This document shows, piece after piece, positions 44,449 to 52,874 of a stretch of 64,000 nucleotides of DNA (positions are counted from its first letter, which is position 1; each line of letters begins with the position of its first letter). The translations under genes were made by a program, and so were the position numbers. The notes beneath the pieces were generated by a model. That model had not been told where the DNA came from and made no database searches. It saw nothing but the letters and a program-made list of their open reading frames with translations. This DNA comes from Palsa-883 sp963826975 (lineage in GTDB: Bacteria > Pseudomonadota > Alphaproteobacteria > Acetobacterales > Acetobacteraceae): positions 124,001 to 188,000 of the forward strand of contig CAWGZJ010000033.1 in NCBI GenBank assembly GCA_963826975.1. Reading direction: 5' to 3'.

Positions 44449-46308
44449 TCACCCCTCCGCTTCCAGCTCATCGATAAACCCAGCGATTACATCCAACCCT
44501 TTCCGCCAGAACGCCGGCTCCGACGCATCCAGCCCGAACGGCGCCAACAACTCCTTGTGCCGCTTCGTCCCCCCCGCCCGCAGCATGTCCAAATACTTCG
44601 CCTGAAAACCCGCATGCCCCGACTGGAACACCGAGTACAGCGCGTTCACCAGGCAATCACCAAACGCATACGCATACACATAAAACGGTGAATGGATGAA
44701 ATGCGGAATATACGCCCAGAACACGTCATACTCCGGCGAGAACTCGAACACCGGACCCAAACTCTCGGTCTGGATCTCCCGCCAGATCGCGCCAATGCGA
44801 TCGGCCATGATCTCGCCCGATCGCCGCTCGTCGTGCAGCCGCGTCTCGAACAGATAGAACGCGGTCTGCCGCACCACCGTGTTCAGCATGTCCTCGACCT
44901 TGGCCGCGAGCATGATCCGCCGCCGCCGCTTGTCGGTCTCCGCGTCCAGCATGGCGCGGAAGGTCAGCATCTCGCCGAACACGCTGGCGGTCTCGGCCAG
45001 CGTCAACGGCGTTCCAGACATCAGGTAGCCCTGCGCGCCCGCCAGTATCTGATGCACGCCATGGCCCAGCTCGTGCGCCAGGGTCATCACGTCGCGTGCC
45101 CGTCCGTGATAGTTCAGCAGCAGATAGGGATGCGCGCTCGGCACCGTCGGATGCGCGAAGGCGCCACCCGATTTGCCGGGCGCCAGTTTCGCGTCGATCC
45201 AGGGCGCCTCGAAGAAGCGCTTGCCGATTGCCGCCAGCTCCGGGCTGAACGCCCCATACGCGCCCAGCACCCGCGTCCGCGCCGCATCCCATGGGATAAG
45301 CTGGTCGTCGTCCTCCGGCAGCGGCGCGTTGCGGTCCCAGTGCTGCAACTTCTGCAGTCCCAGCCACTTTGGCTTCATCGCGTAGTAGCGATGCGACAGC
45401 CTGGGAAAGTCGGTTGTGACGGCGGAGACAAGCGCGTCCACCACCTCGTCTTCCACCATGTTGGCGCGGTTCCGGTAGCTGCCGGGCCGTGGATAGTGCC
45501 GCCAGGTGTCGACGATCTCCTTGTCCTTGGCCAAGGTGTTGGTGATCAGCGCGAACAGTTTCACCTGGGCGCCGAACGCCGCGCCGATCGCCTTGCCGGC
45601 CGCCTCGCGCACTGCCCGGTCGCGGTCCGACAGCTTGTTGAGCGCCGCGCTGACCGTCAGCGCCTCTTCGCCCCCTGGCCCGCCGACCGGCTCGCCCAGG
45701 GGAACCGACCCGCCCAGCGGAATACGCATCCCGGCGATCGTTTCGTCGAACAGCCGGCTCCACGCCGAGTGCCCGGTCACCTCCTTCTCGTGCAGCAGTT
45801 TTTCCACCTCATCGGAGAGCTGGTGCGGGCGGAACACCCGCAGATCGCGCAGCCAGGGCCACCAGTGTGCCAGCGCCGGATCGGCGAGCTTGGCCTGCAG
45901 CGCCGCTTCGTCCAGCCGGTTCAGCTCCAGGGTGAAGAACAGCAGGCGACTGCTGATGGTGGTCACCCGCTCGGTGACGGTCTGGTAGAATTTTCCCACC
46001 GCTGCGTCGGTGGAATCGCCGGCGAACAGCAACTGGGCGTAGGAGGCCAGCCGGCCAAGGATTTCATCGATCCGCTCGTATTCGCCGATGGCAGCGGCCA
46101 GCGCGGCGCCCGGCAGATCGGCCAGCTTGCCGGCATGCATGGTCTCGAATGCTGTCGCGGCGGCCTCGGCGGCGCCGAAATCGGCGCGCACCGCGTCGCT
46201 GTCCTGCCCCGGATACAGGTCCGACAGGTCCCAGGCGGGCAAGCCATCGTCCGGCACCGAGGCGGTGGCGGCGCTGGCGGAGAAAACATGGGAAAAAGTC
46301 TGCCGCAT
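44449..46308 (-). CDS. pepF: M3 family oligoendopeptidase (PepF-like)
   Basis: This is a zinc oligopeptidase of the M3 family that degrades short peptides in the cytoplasm. The ATG at 46308 gives 619 residues, starting just before the conserved WDLSDLYPG. The catalytic motif HELGHGVHQ is intact, and the downstream zinc ligand lies in LAETASVFGEML. The C-terminal HSPFYVYAYAFGDCLVNALY region is typical of PepF. It diverges from the acyl-CoA synthetase gene at 46436. Confidence 0.94.
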   Translation of the reverse strand: MRQTFSHVFSASAATASVPDDGLPAWDLSDLYPGQDSDAVRADFGAAEAAATAFETMHAGKLADLPGAALAAAIGEYERIDEILGRLASYAQLLFAGDSTDAAVGKFYQTVTERVTTISSRLLFFTLELNRLDEAALQAKLADPALAHWWPWLRDLRVFRPHQLSDEVEKLLHEKEVTGHSAWSRLFDETIAGMRIPLGGSVPLGEPVGGPGGEEALTVSAALNKLSDRDRAVREAAGKAIGAAFGAQVKLFALITNTLAKDKEIVDTWRHYPRPGSYRNRANMVEDEVVDALVSAVTTDFPRLSHRYYAMKPKWLGLQKLQHWDRNAPLPEDDDQLIPWDAARTRVLGAYGAFSPELAAIGKRFFEAPWIDAKLAPGKSGGAFAHPTVPSAHPYLLLNYHGRARDVMTLAHELGHGVHQILAGAQGYLMSGTPLTLAETASVFGEMLTFRAMLDAETDKRRRRIMLAAKVEDMLNTVVRQTAFYLFETRLHDERRSGEIMADRIGAIWREIQTESLGPVFEFSPEYDVFWAYIPHFIHSPFYVYAYAFGDCLVNALYSVFQSGHAGFQAKYLDMLRAGGTKRHKELLAPFGLDASEPAFWRKGLDVIAGFIDELEAEG

Positions 46309-46435
46309 CACGTGGCTGGTCCTCCGGCTAACTGGGGATAGGCCCGGCGGACTGCCCCGGGCGGCTACACTGGTCGCGCTGCATGTAAGCATGTAGGGAC
46401 GCCTGGCAAAGAGCCGCCTTCCGCGCCGAGGAAAC

Positions 46436-48148
46436 GTGCAGACCTATCCGACATGGCCCAACCTCGCGGCGATGATGTTCGCGCGTGCCCGGGAATGGCC
46501 GGACAAGCCGATGCTGCGCGCGCATCGCGGCGGGACCTGGCATAGCATCACGTGGACAGAATTCGCCCGACAGGCCGCCTCGGCCGCGCGGCACCTGCGC
46601 GCCGCCGGCGTCGCGCCCGGCGACCGCGTCGTGATCGTCGCCGAAAGCCGGCCCGAGTACCCGATCGCCGAGACCGCACTGATGGCGATCCGCGCCGTTC
46701 CGGTGCCGGCCTATGTCACTAACACCGTCGACGACCACGCGCATATCCTGCGCGACAGTGCCGCACGCGCGGCGATCGTCGCCTCCGCCCAACTCGCCGG
46801 CAGGCTGCGCGAGGCGGGCGCGCGCGCCGGCGGACTGGACCTGCTGGTGGTGATGGACGGCGCGCCGGAAGCCGCGGGCGGCACCACGCGGCTGATCCCC
46901 TGGACCGAGCTGATCGCTGACACCGCCCCTGCGGACGACATCGCGGCCGATGCGGCGGCCATCGCGCCGACCGAGCTGGCCTGCCTGATCTACACCTCCG
47001 GCACCGGCGGCGCGCCCAAGGGGGTGATGCTGCCGCACCGCGCCATCCTGTCGAATTGCCGCGGCGCGTTCGAACTGGTCCGCCCGCTGCGGCTGAAGGA
47101 CGAGGTGTATCTCTCCTACCTGCCGATCTCGCACAGCTATGAGCACACCGTTGGCCAGCTCTTCCTGCCCTCGATCGGCACTGAGATCGTCTATGCGCGC
47201 GGCGTGGAACACCTGGCGGCCGACATGTTGACGGTGCGCCCCACCATCCTGACCGCGGTGCCGCGCGTGCTGGAGGTGATCCGCGCCCGCGTGCTGGGCC
47301 AGGTCGCGCGCGAGAAGCGCTGGCGGCAGGCATTGTTCAACCGCGCGCTGGCGATCGGCCTGAAGCGTGTCGATCACGCGCCTCTGTCGTTCATCGAGGA
47401 CCTGCTGGACTGGCCGCTGGACCGGCTGGTCCGCGCCAAGATACGTGCCCGCTTCGGCGGAAGGCTGATCGCCGCGATGTCCGGCGGCGCGCGATTGGAA
47501 CCCGAGGTCGGGCGATTCTACCTGGCGCTCGGCATCCGCATCATGCAGGGCTACGGCCAGACCGAGGCCGGACCGGTGGTCAGCGCCAACCCGCCGAATG
47601 CGATCCGGATCGAAACGGTTGGCCCGCCGCTGCAAGGCGTCGAGATCCGCATCGCGGAGGACGGCGAGATCCTGGTGCGCGGCGACCTGCTGATGCACGG
47701 CTACTGGGGCCGGCCGGAGGATACTTTCGCGGCAATCCGGGACGGCTGGCTGCATACCGGCGATATCGGCGAACAAGACCCAGATGGCTATCTGCGGATC
47801 ACCGATCGCAAGAAGGACATGATCGTGCTGTCGGGTGGCGAGAACGTTTCGCCGGCGCGAATCGAAACCATGCTGATGGCCGAGCCCGAGATCGCCCAGG
47901 CGGTCATCGCCGGCGAGGGCCGCACCGGGCTGAGCGCGCTTGTGGTGCCGGCGGAAGGCCACGACACGATCACCGTGGCGCTCGCGGTGTCACGGGCGAA
48001 CCTGCGGCTTTCGATCACGGAACGAATTCGCAAGCACGCCGTCGTGGAACCGTTCACGCTGGAGAACGGCCTGCTGACGCCCACGCAGAAGATCCGGCGG
48101 CTGCTGGTGTTGCGTGCGCACGCGGATTTGGTGGCGACACTGCACTGA
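46436..48148 (+). CDS. AMP-dependent long-chain acyl-CoA synthetase
   Basis: The 570-residue protein activates a carboxylic acid with ATP and joins it to CoA. The AMP-binding loop YTSGTGGAPKGVMLPH, the motif MQGYGQTEAGPVVS, the hinge region GWLHTGDIGEQDPDGYL and ITDRKKDMIVLSGGENVSP are all present. The closest type is the FAA1/FadD15 long-chain fatty acid ligase group. Translation starts at a GTG at 46436. No neighbour specifies its substrate. It converges on the tandem repeat at 48290. Confidence 0.92.
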   Translation: MQTYPTWPNLAAMMFARAREWPDKPMLRAHRGGTWHSITWTEFARQAASAARHLRAAGVAPGDRVVIVAESRPEYPIAETALMAIRAVPVPAYVTNTVDDHAHILRDSAARAAIVASAQLAGRLREAGARAGGLDLLVVMDGAPEAAGGTTRLIPWTELIADTAPADDIAADAAAIAPTELACLIYTSGTGGAPKGVMLPHRAILSNCRGAFELVRPLRLKDEVYLSYLPISHSYEHTVGQLFLPSIGTEIVYARGVEHLAADMLTVRPTILTAVPRVLEVIRARVLGQVAREKRWRQALFNRALAIGLKRVDHAPLSFIEDLLDWPLDRLVRAKIRARFGGRLIAAMSGGARLEPEVGRFYLALGIRIMQGYGQTEAGPVVSANPPNAIRIETVGPPLQGVEIRIAEDGEILVRGDLLMHGYWGRPEDTFAAIRDGWLHTGDIGEQDPDGYLRITDRKKDMIVLSGGENVSPARIETMLMAEPEIAQAVIAGEGRTGLSALVVPAEGHDTITVALAVSRANLRLSITERIRKHAVVEPFTLENGLLTPTQKIRRLLVLRAHADLVATLH

Positions 48149-48196
48149 TCCCACCGCCTCGTTGATTTCGATGTGTCGTGCGCCGGGGGGTGTTTC

Positions 48197-48241
48197 CGGG
48201 TCGTGTGTTACCCGGTCGCGTATTCCCCGGTCGCGTGTTCC
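48197..48241. repeat. Three tandem copies of a 15-base unit
   Basis: Units at 48197-48211, 48212-48226 and 48227-48241 follow the pattern ccggtcgcgtgttcc, the first copy being the most diverged. It lies downstream of the acyl-CoA synthetase stop. No function is evident. Confidence 0.8.
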
Positions 48242-48353
48242 CCGGGGGGCGCGGCGCCAACGCGGCGGCATCCGCGCGTGACCAACACACGAATGTATGC
48301 AATCCGGCACAGCACAATTTCCTCTCGCGTCGCCGTGCTAAGATATGTTAAAC

Positions 48354-48389
48354 GGAGCGCGGGGAAGCGCTTTCGCGCCCCCCGGCTCC
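48354..48389 (-). terminator. Terminator-like hairpin after small protein copy 1
   Basis: On the minus strand GGAGC pairs with GCTCC, GGGG with CCCC, and GCGC-GAAA-GCGC closes the tip. GTTTAAC follows. The stem begins 10 bases after the TAG. Copy 2 has the same fold with changed loop bases. Confidence 0.6.
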
Positions 48390-48399
48390 GGTGAGCAGG

Positions 48400-48474
48400 C
48401 TAACGGCGGCGTGCGATTGTCACTCGCACCCGCCACCTGCCCCACCGGATTAGCCAGCGAATGCGAATGCGCAT
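48400..48474 (-). CDS. 24-residue Arg/Trp-rich small protein, copy 1
   Basis: The frame runs from ATG 48474 to TAG 48400-48402. GGAGG lies seven bases before the ATG. The peptide has ten Arg among 24 residues, three Trp, and alternating Ile/Val; it starts MRIRIRWLIRWG and ends TIARRR. No acidic residue is present. Compared with copy 2, the frame has four base changes and no indel: three synonymous and one Ile to Val. This substitution pattern supports translation. A cationic amphipathic peptide could be membrane-active, as in type I toxins, or bind nucleic acid. No family is recognised. Confidence 0.6.
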   Translation of the reverse strand: MRIRIRWLIRWGRWRVRVTIARRR

Positions 48475-48652
48475 CCTTGGTCCTCCGATGACCCCCGGCC
48501 GTATTACCGGGAGCGGATTGGGTGTGGGCGTTAATCATTGACGCATGGTTACCGCCGCCGCGTCTTCCGATCCGGAGCCGCCTGCACGCGAATGTATGTA
48601 GGCCTGCACGCCACAATTTCTTCTCGCGCCGTCGGACGGACATGTGCTAAGC

Positions 48653-48689
48653 GGAGCGCGGGGGACGCTCTCGGGCGCCCCCCGGCTCC
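48653..48689 (-). terminator. Terminator-like hairpin after small protein copy 2
   Basis: GGAGC pairs with GCTCC, and GGGGGCGC pairs with GCGTCCCC around the loop CCGAGA. The outer stem is identical to copy 1, while the tip differs but still pairs, which suggests the fold is maintained. Confidence 0.55.
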
Positions 48690-48699
48690 GGTGGGCAGG

Positions 48700-48774
48700 C
48701 TAACGGCGGCGTGCGATCGTTACTCGCACCCGCCACCTGCCCCACCGGATTAGCCACCGAATGCGAACGCGCAT
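48700..48774 (-). CDS. 24-residue Arg/Trp-rich small protein, copy 2
   Basis: The frame runs from ATG 48774 to TAG 48700-48702, with GGAGG eight bases upstream. It encodes the same 24 residues as copy 1 except Val for Ile at position 3 (MRVRIRWLIRWG ... TIARRR). The single-base difference in the spacer just upstream (ccttgg against cccttgg) contrasts with the absence of indels inside the frame. The two copies are the only occurrences seen in this window. Confidence 0.6.
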   Translation of the reverse strand: MRVRIRWLIRWGRWRVRVTIARRR

Positions 48775-48891
48775 CCCTTGGTCCTCCGATGACCCCAGCC
48801 ACATTAGCGGGAGCGAGACGGGTGTGGGCGTTAATCGTTGACACATGGTTACCGGTGCGCGGCTTTGGATCGGAGCACCAAACTCCTGACG

Positions 48892-49860
48892 TCAGCGCAG
48901 ATGGCAGGCCACCAGCCTGCCGTCCTCCATCGACCTTAGCGCCGGCGTCTCTTCCCGACAGCGCGCAACCGCATAGGGGCAGCGCGGATGGAACGCACAG
49001 CCTGACGGAGGGTTCATCGGGCTCGGCACCTCACCCTCGATGATCGGCCGCGTCTTGCGCGCGCGTGGATCGGGCAACGGCGCGGCAGCGATCAGCGCCT
49101 CGGAATAGGGATGCTGCGGCGATGCAAACAGCTCATCACGTGTCGCCAGCTCAACGATCCGGCCCAGATACATCACGGCAATGCGATGCCCGATATGCTC
49201 GACCACACCCAGATCGTGCGAGATGAACAGATAAGCCAGGCCGAATTCCTCCTGCAGGTTCGCCATCAGGTTCAGCACCTGTGCCTGCACCGAAACATCC
49301 AGCGCGGACACCGGCTCATCGGCGATGATCAGCGCCGGGCGCAGACTTAGCGCGCGGGCAATACCCAGCCGCTGGCGCTGCCCACCGGAGAACTCGAACG
49401 GCATCCGCGTCAGCACATCGCCGCGCAGCCCGACCCGCTCGAGCAATTCCACGGCGCGGTCGCGGCGGGTCGCCGCATCGAGGTGCTGGAAATTCTCAAT
49501 CGGCTCGGTAACGATCTGTTCCGCCGACAGTCGCGGGTTTAGCGAGGAGTATGGGTCCTGGAACACCATCTGCACGCGCTGGCGGAAGCCACGCATCGCC
49601 TCTGGTGTCAGTGTGGTGACGTCGTGCCCCTCGATCACGATGCGCCCACCGCTCGGCTCGATCAGCCGCAGGATCAGTTTGGCGAGCGTGGACTTGCCGC
49701 AGCCGGACTCGCCGACGACGCACAGGGTTTCACCGGCGGCGACCTCGAACGAGACGCCGTCGACCGCGTGAACCTCGGCGACCGTGCGTCGCAGGAAGCC
49801 GCGCTGGACTGGGAAGCGTTTTGACAGGTCGTGGACTGCAAGGACGGGGACGGTGGTCAT
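48892..49860 (-). CDS. Oligopeptide/dipeptide ABC transporter ATP-binding protein (OppF/DppF-like)
   Basis: This is the second ATPase of the transporter. The ATG at 49860 gives 322 residues; the frame upstream of it is only a translated repeat. Walker A GESGCGKST, the Q-loop QMVFQDPYSSLNPR, the signature FSGGQRQRLGIARAL and Walker B LIIADEPVSALD are intact. The C-terminal oligopeptide-transporter zinc/iron-type motif CAFHPRCPYAVARC is present. It is the last gene of a five-gene minus-strand operon. A short inverted-repeat element separates it from the oppD-like gene. Confidence 0.92.
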   Translation of the reverse strand: MTTVPVLAVHDLSKRFPVQRGFLRRTVAEVHAVDGVSFEVAAGETLCVVGESGCGKSTLAKLILRLIEPSGGRIVIEGHDVTTLTPEAMRGFRQRVQMVFQDPYSSLNPRLSAEQIVTEPIENFQHLDAATRRDRAVELLERVGLRGDVLTRMPFEFSGGQRQRLGIARALSLRPALIIADEPVSALDVSVQAQVLNLMANLQEEFGLAYLFISHDLGVVEHIGHRIAVMYLGRIVELATRDELFASPQHPYSEALIAAAPLPDPRARKTRPIIEGEVPSPMNPPSGCAFHPRCPYAVARCREETPALRSMEDGRLVACHLR

Positions 49861-49883
49861 GTTCGGTGGTATATCGCAATATT

Positions 49884-49997
49884 CTCCCCCTCCCCTTGAG
49901 GGAGGGGGTTGGGGGGAGGGGGTGGTGCCAGGGTCGCACGGAACCTCCTCGCGCACCGACCCCTCCCCCCGACCCCCTCCCTCAAGGGGAGGGGGAG
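49884..49997. repeat. Inverted-repeat element, short form (114 bp), inside the opp-like operon
   Basis: Arms at 49884-49922 and 49959-49997 are reverse complements of about 39 bp. The interior (GGTGCCAGGGTC ... GCGCACC) matches the element at 15268-15382. It lies between the two ATPase genes and could act as an mRNA processing or attenuation site. Confidence 0.85.
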
Positions 49998-50017
49998 AGT
50001 CTTCGCCCAGCGCGACA

Positions 50018-51007
50018 TCACGTCACCACCTCTTCCGCCCGAAAGCACGCGACAAGGTGCCCGGGCGCAATGGCGCGGATCGGCGGTGCGTCCCGCCGGC
50101 ACGCCTCCACCGCCAGCACACACCTCGGCGCAAACGCGCAGCCAACAATCGGCTCCCGCAACGACGGCACCACGCCGGGAATCTCCGGCAGCCGCTTCCG
50201 CCGCCGCCCCGCGCCGTGCGGGATCGAGGTCAGCAGCCCCCGCGTATACGGATGCGCCGGGCGGTCGAACAACTCCAGCACCGGCGCTTCCTCCACCGTC
50301 CGTCCGGCATACATCACGATCACCCGCTGGCAGGTCTCCGCCACCACGCCGAGATCATGCGTGATCAGCAGGATCGCCGCGCCGATCCGCTCCTTCAGCT
50401 CCAGCATCAGCCGCAGGATCTGTGCTTGTATCGTAACATCCAGCGCGGTGGTCGGCTCATCGGCGATCAGCAGCGTGGGCGAGCAAGTCAGCGCCATCGC
50501 GATCATCGCCCGCTGGCGCATGCCGCCGGAGAACTGGTGCGGATAATCACCGATCCGTCGTTCCGCATCCGGAATCCGTACCAGGCGCAGCATCTCCTGC
50601 GCCCGAGCCATCGCCGCCGCGCGCCCGAGTCCCTGGTGGATGCGCGCGGCCTCGGCGATCTGCTCGCCGATCGTGTGCACCGGGTTCAGGCTGGTCATCG
50701 GCTCCTGGAAGATCATCGCGATGCGGTTGCCGCGGATCTGGCGCATCTCGGCCTCGGTCAGCGCCAGCAGGTCGCGCCCTTCGAAACGAACAGCACCCTC
50801 CACCACGCGCCCGTTGCGCGGCAGCAGCCGCATCAGCGACAGCGCCGTGACGCTCTTGCCGCAGCCCGACTCGCCGACCAGGCCGAGCGTCTCGCCGGGC
50901 GCGATGGTGAAGCTGACGCCGTCCACCGCGCGCGTGACGCCGTCCGCGGCGAAGAACTGCGTGCGCAGTCCCTCGACCTCCAGCAACTTGGTCGGCGCGC
51001 CGCTCAC
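50018..51007 (-). CDS. Oligopeptide/dipeptide ABC transporter ATP-binding protein (OppD/DppD-like)
   Basis: The 329-residue ATPase has Walker A GESGCGKSVTALSLMR, the Q-loop MIFQEPMTSLNPVH, the signature FSGGMRQRAMIAMAL, and Walker B LLIADEPTTALD. The C-terminal cysteine motif GCAFAPRCVLAVEAC is typical of the OppD group. The start overlaps the end of the oppC-like gene by four bases. It is intact although the three genes before it in the operon are full of frameshifts. Confidence 0.92.
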   Translation of the reverse strand: MSGAPTKLLEVEGLRTQFFAADGVTRAVDGVSFTIAPGETLGLVGESGCGKSVTALSLMRLLPRNGRVVEGAVRFEGRDLLALTEAEMRQIRGNRIAMIFQEPMTSLNPVHTIGEQIAEAARIHQGLGRAAAMARAQEMLRLVRIPDAERRIGDYPHQFSGGMRQRAMIAMALTCSPTLLIADEPTTALDVTIQAQILRLMLELKERIGAAILLITHDLGVVAETCQRVIVMYAGRTVEEAPVLELFDRPAHPYTRGLLTSIPHGAGRRRKRLPEIPGVVPSLREPIVGCAFAPRCVLAVEACRRDAPPIRAIAPGHLVACFRAEEVVT

Positions 51008-51910
51008 AGCCGGCGCGATAGGCGCGGGTCGAGCCGGTCGCGCATCCCGTCACCCAGCAGGTTGACCGCCAGCACCACGATGGCCAGCGCAGATGCCGGG
51101 AGCAGAAAATCGTCCAGGGCGCGATCGCGAGATAGAGCCTGCGAGGATGCGATCATGTTCCCCCAGGTCGGAATGTTCGGCGGAATGCCGGCACCCAGGA
51201 ACGACAGCCCGGCCTCGACCAGGATCGCCGAGGCGCAGACATAGGTTCCCTGCACGGTCAGCGGCGCGATCGTGCTGGGCAGGATGTGGCGGCGCAGGAT
51301 CTTGCACGGTGCGCGCGCCACCGGCGATCGCCGCCTCGACGAAAGGCTGCTCGCGCACGCCCAGCACAACGGCGCGCACCAGCCGCACCTCGCGCGGCAC
51401 CTCCGGGATGGTGATCGCCAGGATGACGATCGCCGACACCGCCATGCGTCAGCGACACCAGCGCGATCGCCAGCAGGATCGACGGGATCGCCATCAGGCC
51501 ATCCATCAGCCGCATCACCACGCTGTCGAAACGGCGATAGTAGCCGGCGGCCAGACCGATGATCAGCCCGCCCGGCGACCGAAACGACCGCCACCGACAG
51601 CCCGACCAGCAGCGAGCGCGCGCGCCGTACACCGTGCGGGCGAACACGTCGCGGCCCAGATTGTCGGTGCCGAACCAGTGCACCGCCGACGGCGGCTGCA
51701 GCCGGTGCATCGGGATCATCGCCAGCGGATTGCCGGCGAACAGCGGCGCGCCCAGCGCCAGCAGCACCATCGTCGCGATGATCCCGCCGCCCAGGCAGAT
51801 CGTCGGGTTGCGCCGCGCGAATGCCACAGGCCCGGACGCGCCGGCGCGGCGCGGGCCGCGCCTGGCAGAGTGGCGGCGTCGGACACGGCGTTGGAAATGC
51901 CATCGGACAT
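51004..51910 (-). pseudogene. Permease gene OppC/DppC-like, frameshifted
   Basis: Permease fragments appear in order in different frames: NPTICLGGGIIATMVLLALG, HWFGTDNLGRDVFARTVYGA, GLAAGYYRRFDSVVMRLMDG, and AGLSFLGAGIPPNIPTWGNM. These match the inner-membrane subunit with the EAA loop. Breaks occur at about 51310, 51450, 51585, 51620 and 51825. The ATG is taken at 51910, nine bases after the oppB-like stop. The amino-acid sequence is conserved between breaks, so sequence error is a serious alternative to decay. Confidence 0.8.
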
Positions 51911-51918
51911 GGCGGCGC

Positions 51919-52863
51919 TCAGTGCCGGATCCGCGGATCGATCAGCGTGTAGACGAGATCGACCAGCAGGTTGATCAGCACATAGGCGCCGGAGAAGACC
52001 ACCATCACGCCCTGGATGATCGGATAGTCGCGATTGGTGATGGCATCCACCGTCAGTCGCCCGATGCCCGGGATGTTGAACACCGTCTCGGTGATCACCA
52101 CGCCGCTGATCAGCAGCGCGACGCCGATGCCGATCACCGTAACGATCGGCACGCCGGCGTTGCTTCAGCGCATGGTGGAACAGCATCGACCCGGTGCGAG
52201 GCGCCCTTGGCCCGCGCGGTGCGCATATAGTCCTCGCTCAGCACCTCCAGCATGCTGGCCCGCGTGATGCGCGCGATCAGCGCGACATAGGCCAGGCCGA
52301 GCGCGATCGCCGGCAGGATCAGTGGCTCGACCCACGGCCACAAGCCCTCGGACAGCGGCACATAGCCCTGCACCGGCAGCCAGCGCAGCGTGATGGCGAA
52401 ACGTAGATCAGCACGTAGCCGACCACGAACACCGGCACCGAGAAGCCGAGCGCGGCAACGCCCATCAGCACGCGGTCGAGCAAGCCCCCCGCGCGCCACG
52501 CCGCCAGCACGCCCGCGCCGACCGCCAACACCGCGGCAAAGCTGATCGTCGTGACTGGTCAAAGCCAACGTCGCCGGCAGCCGCTGGCGGATCAGCTCCA
52601 TCACCGGCGCCTCGGAGAAGATCGAGATGCCGAAATCGCCATGCAGCAACTGCCAGGCCCAGCGGCCGAACTGCACCGGCAGTGGCGCATCCAGCCCAAG
52701 CTGGTGGCGGATCATGGCGATCTGCGCCGGGCGTGGCGTTGTCACCGGCGATGATCGCGGCGGGATCGCCGGGCGCCAGATGCAGCAGCAGGAACACGAA
52801 CACGCCGACCAGCGCCATCACGAGCAGCGTGGAGAGCAGCCGGCGGGCGATATAGGCGCCCAT
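51919..52863 (-). pseudogene. Permease gene OppB/DppB-like, frameshifted
   Basis: The ATG at 52863 starts MGAYIARRLLSTLLVMALVG, a typical first membrane segment, followed by LLLHLAPGDPAAIIAGDNAT. Later parts appear in other frames: FGRWAWQLLHGDFGISIFSE, ARITRASMLEVLSEDYMRTA (the EAA loop region) and ISGVVITETVFNIPGIGRL. Breaks lie near 52160, 52400, 52550 and 52735. The final segment IDPRIRH ends at 51919. It would form the channel with the OppC-like subunit. Confidence 0.8.
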
Positions 52864-52874
52864 CAGTGTCGGGA

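Larger units (their letters stand above)
48290..48877. repeat. Tandem direct duplication of a unit of about 300 bp
   Basis: Unit 1 (about 48290-48577) and unit 2 (about 48589-48877) are strongly similar but diverged. The best-conserved part is a 75-base reading frame on the minus strand at the same place in both, exactly 300 bases apart. It is preceded by GGAGGA and followed by a hairpin. Outside that frame the units differ by several small insertions and deletions. The duplication fills the gap between the acyl-CoA synthetase gene and the end of oppF. Confidence 0.9.

Noticed and set aside
48338..48844. Longer minus-strand frames through the tandem repeat (containing ANPVGQVAGAS)
   Set aside because: They are shifted by small indels between the two units, unlike the 24-codon frame in another phase, which has no indels.
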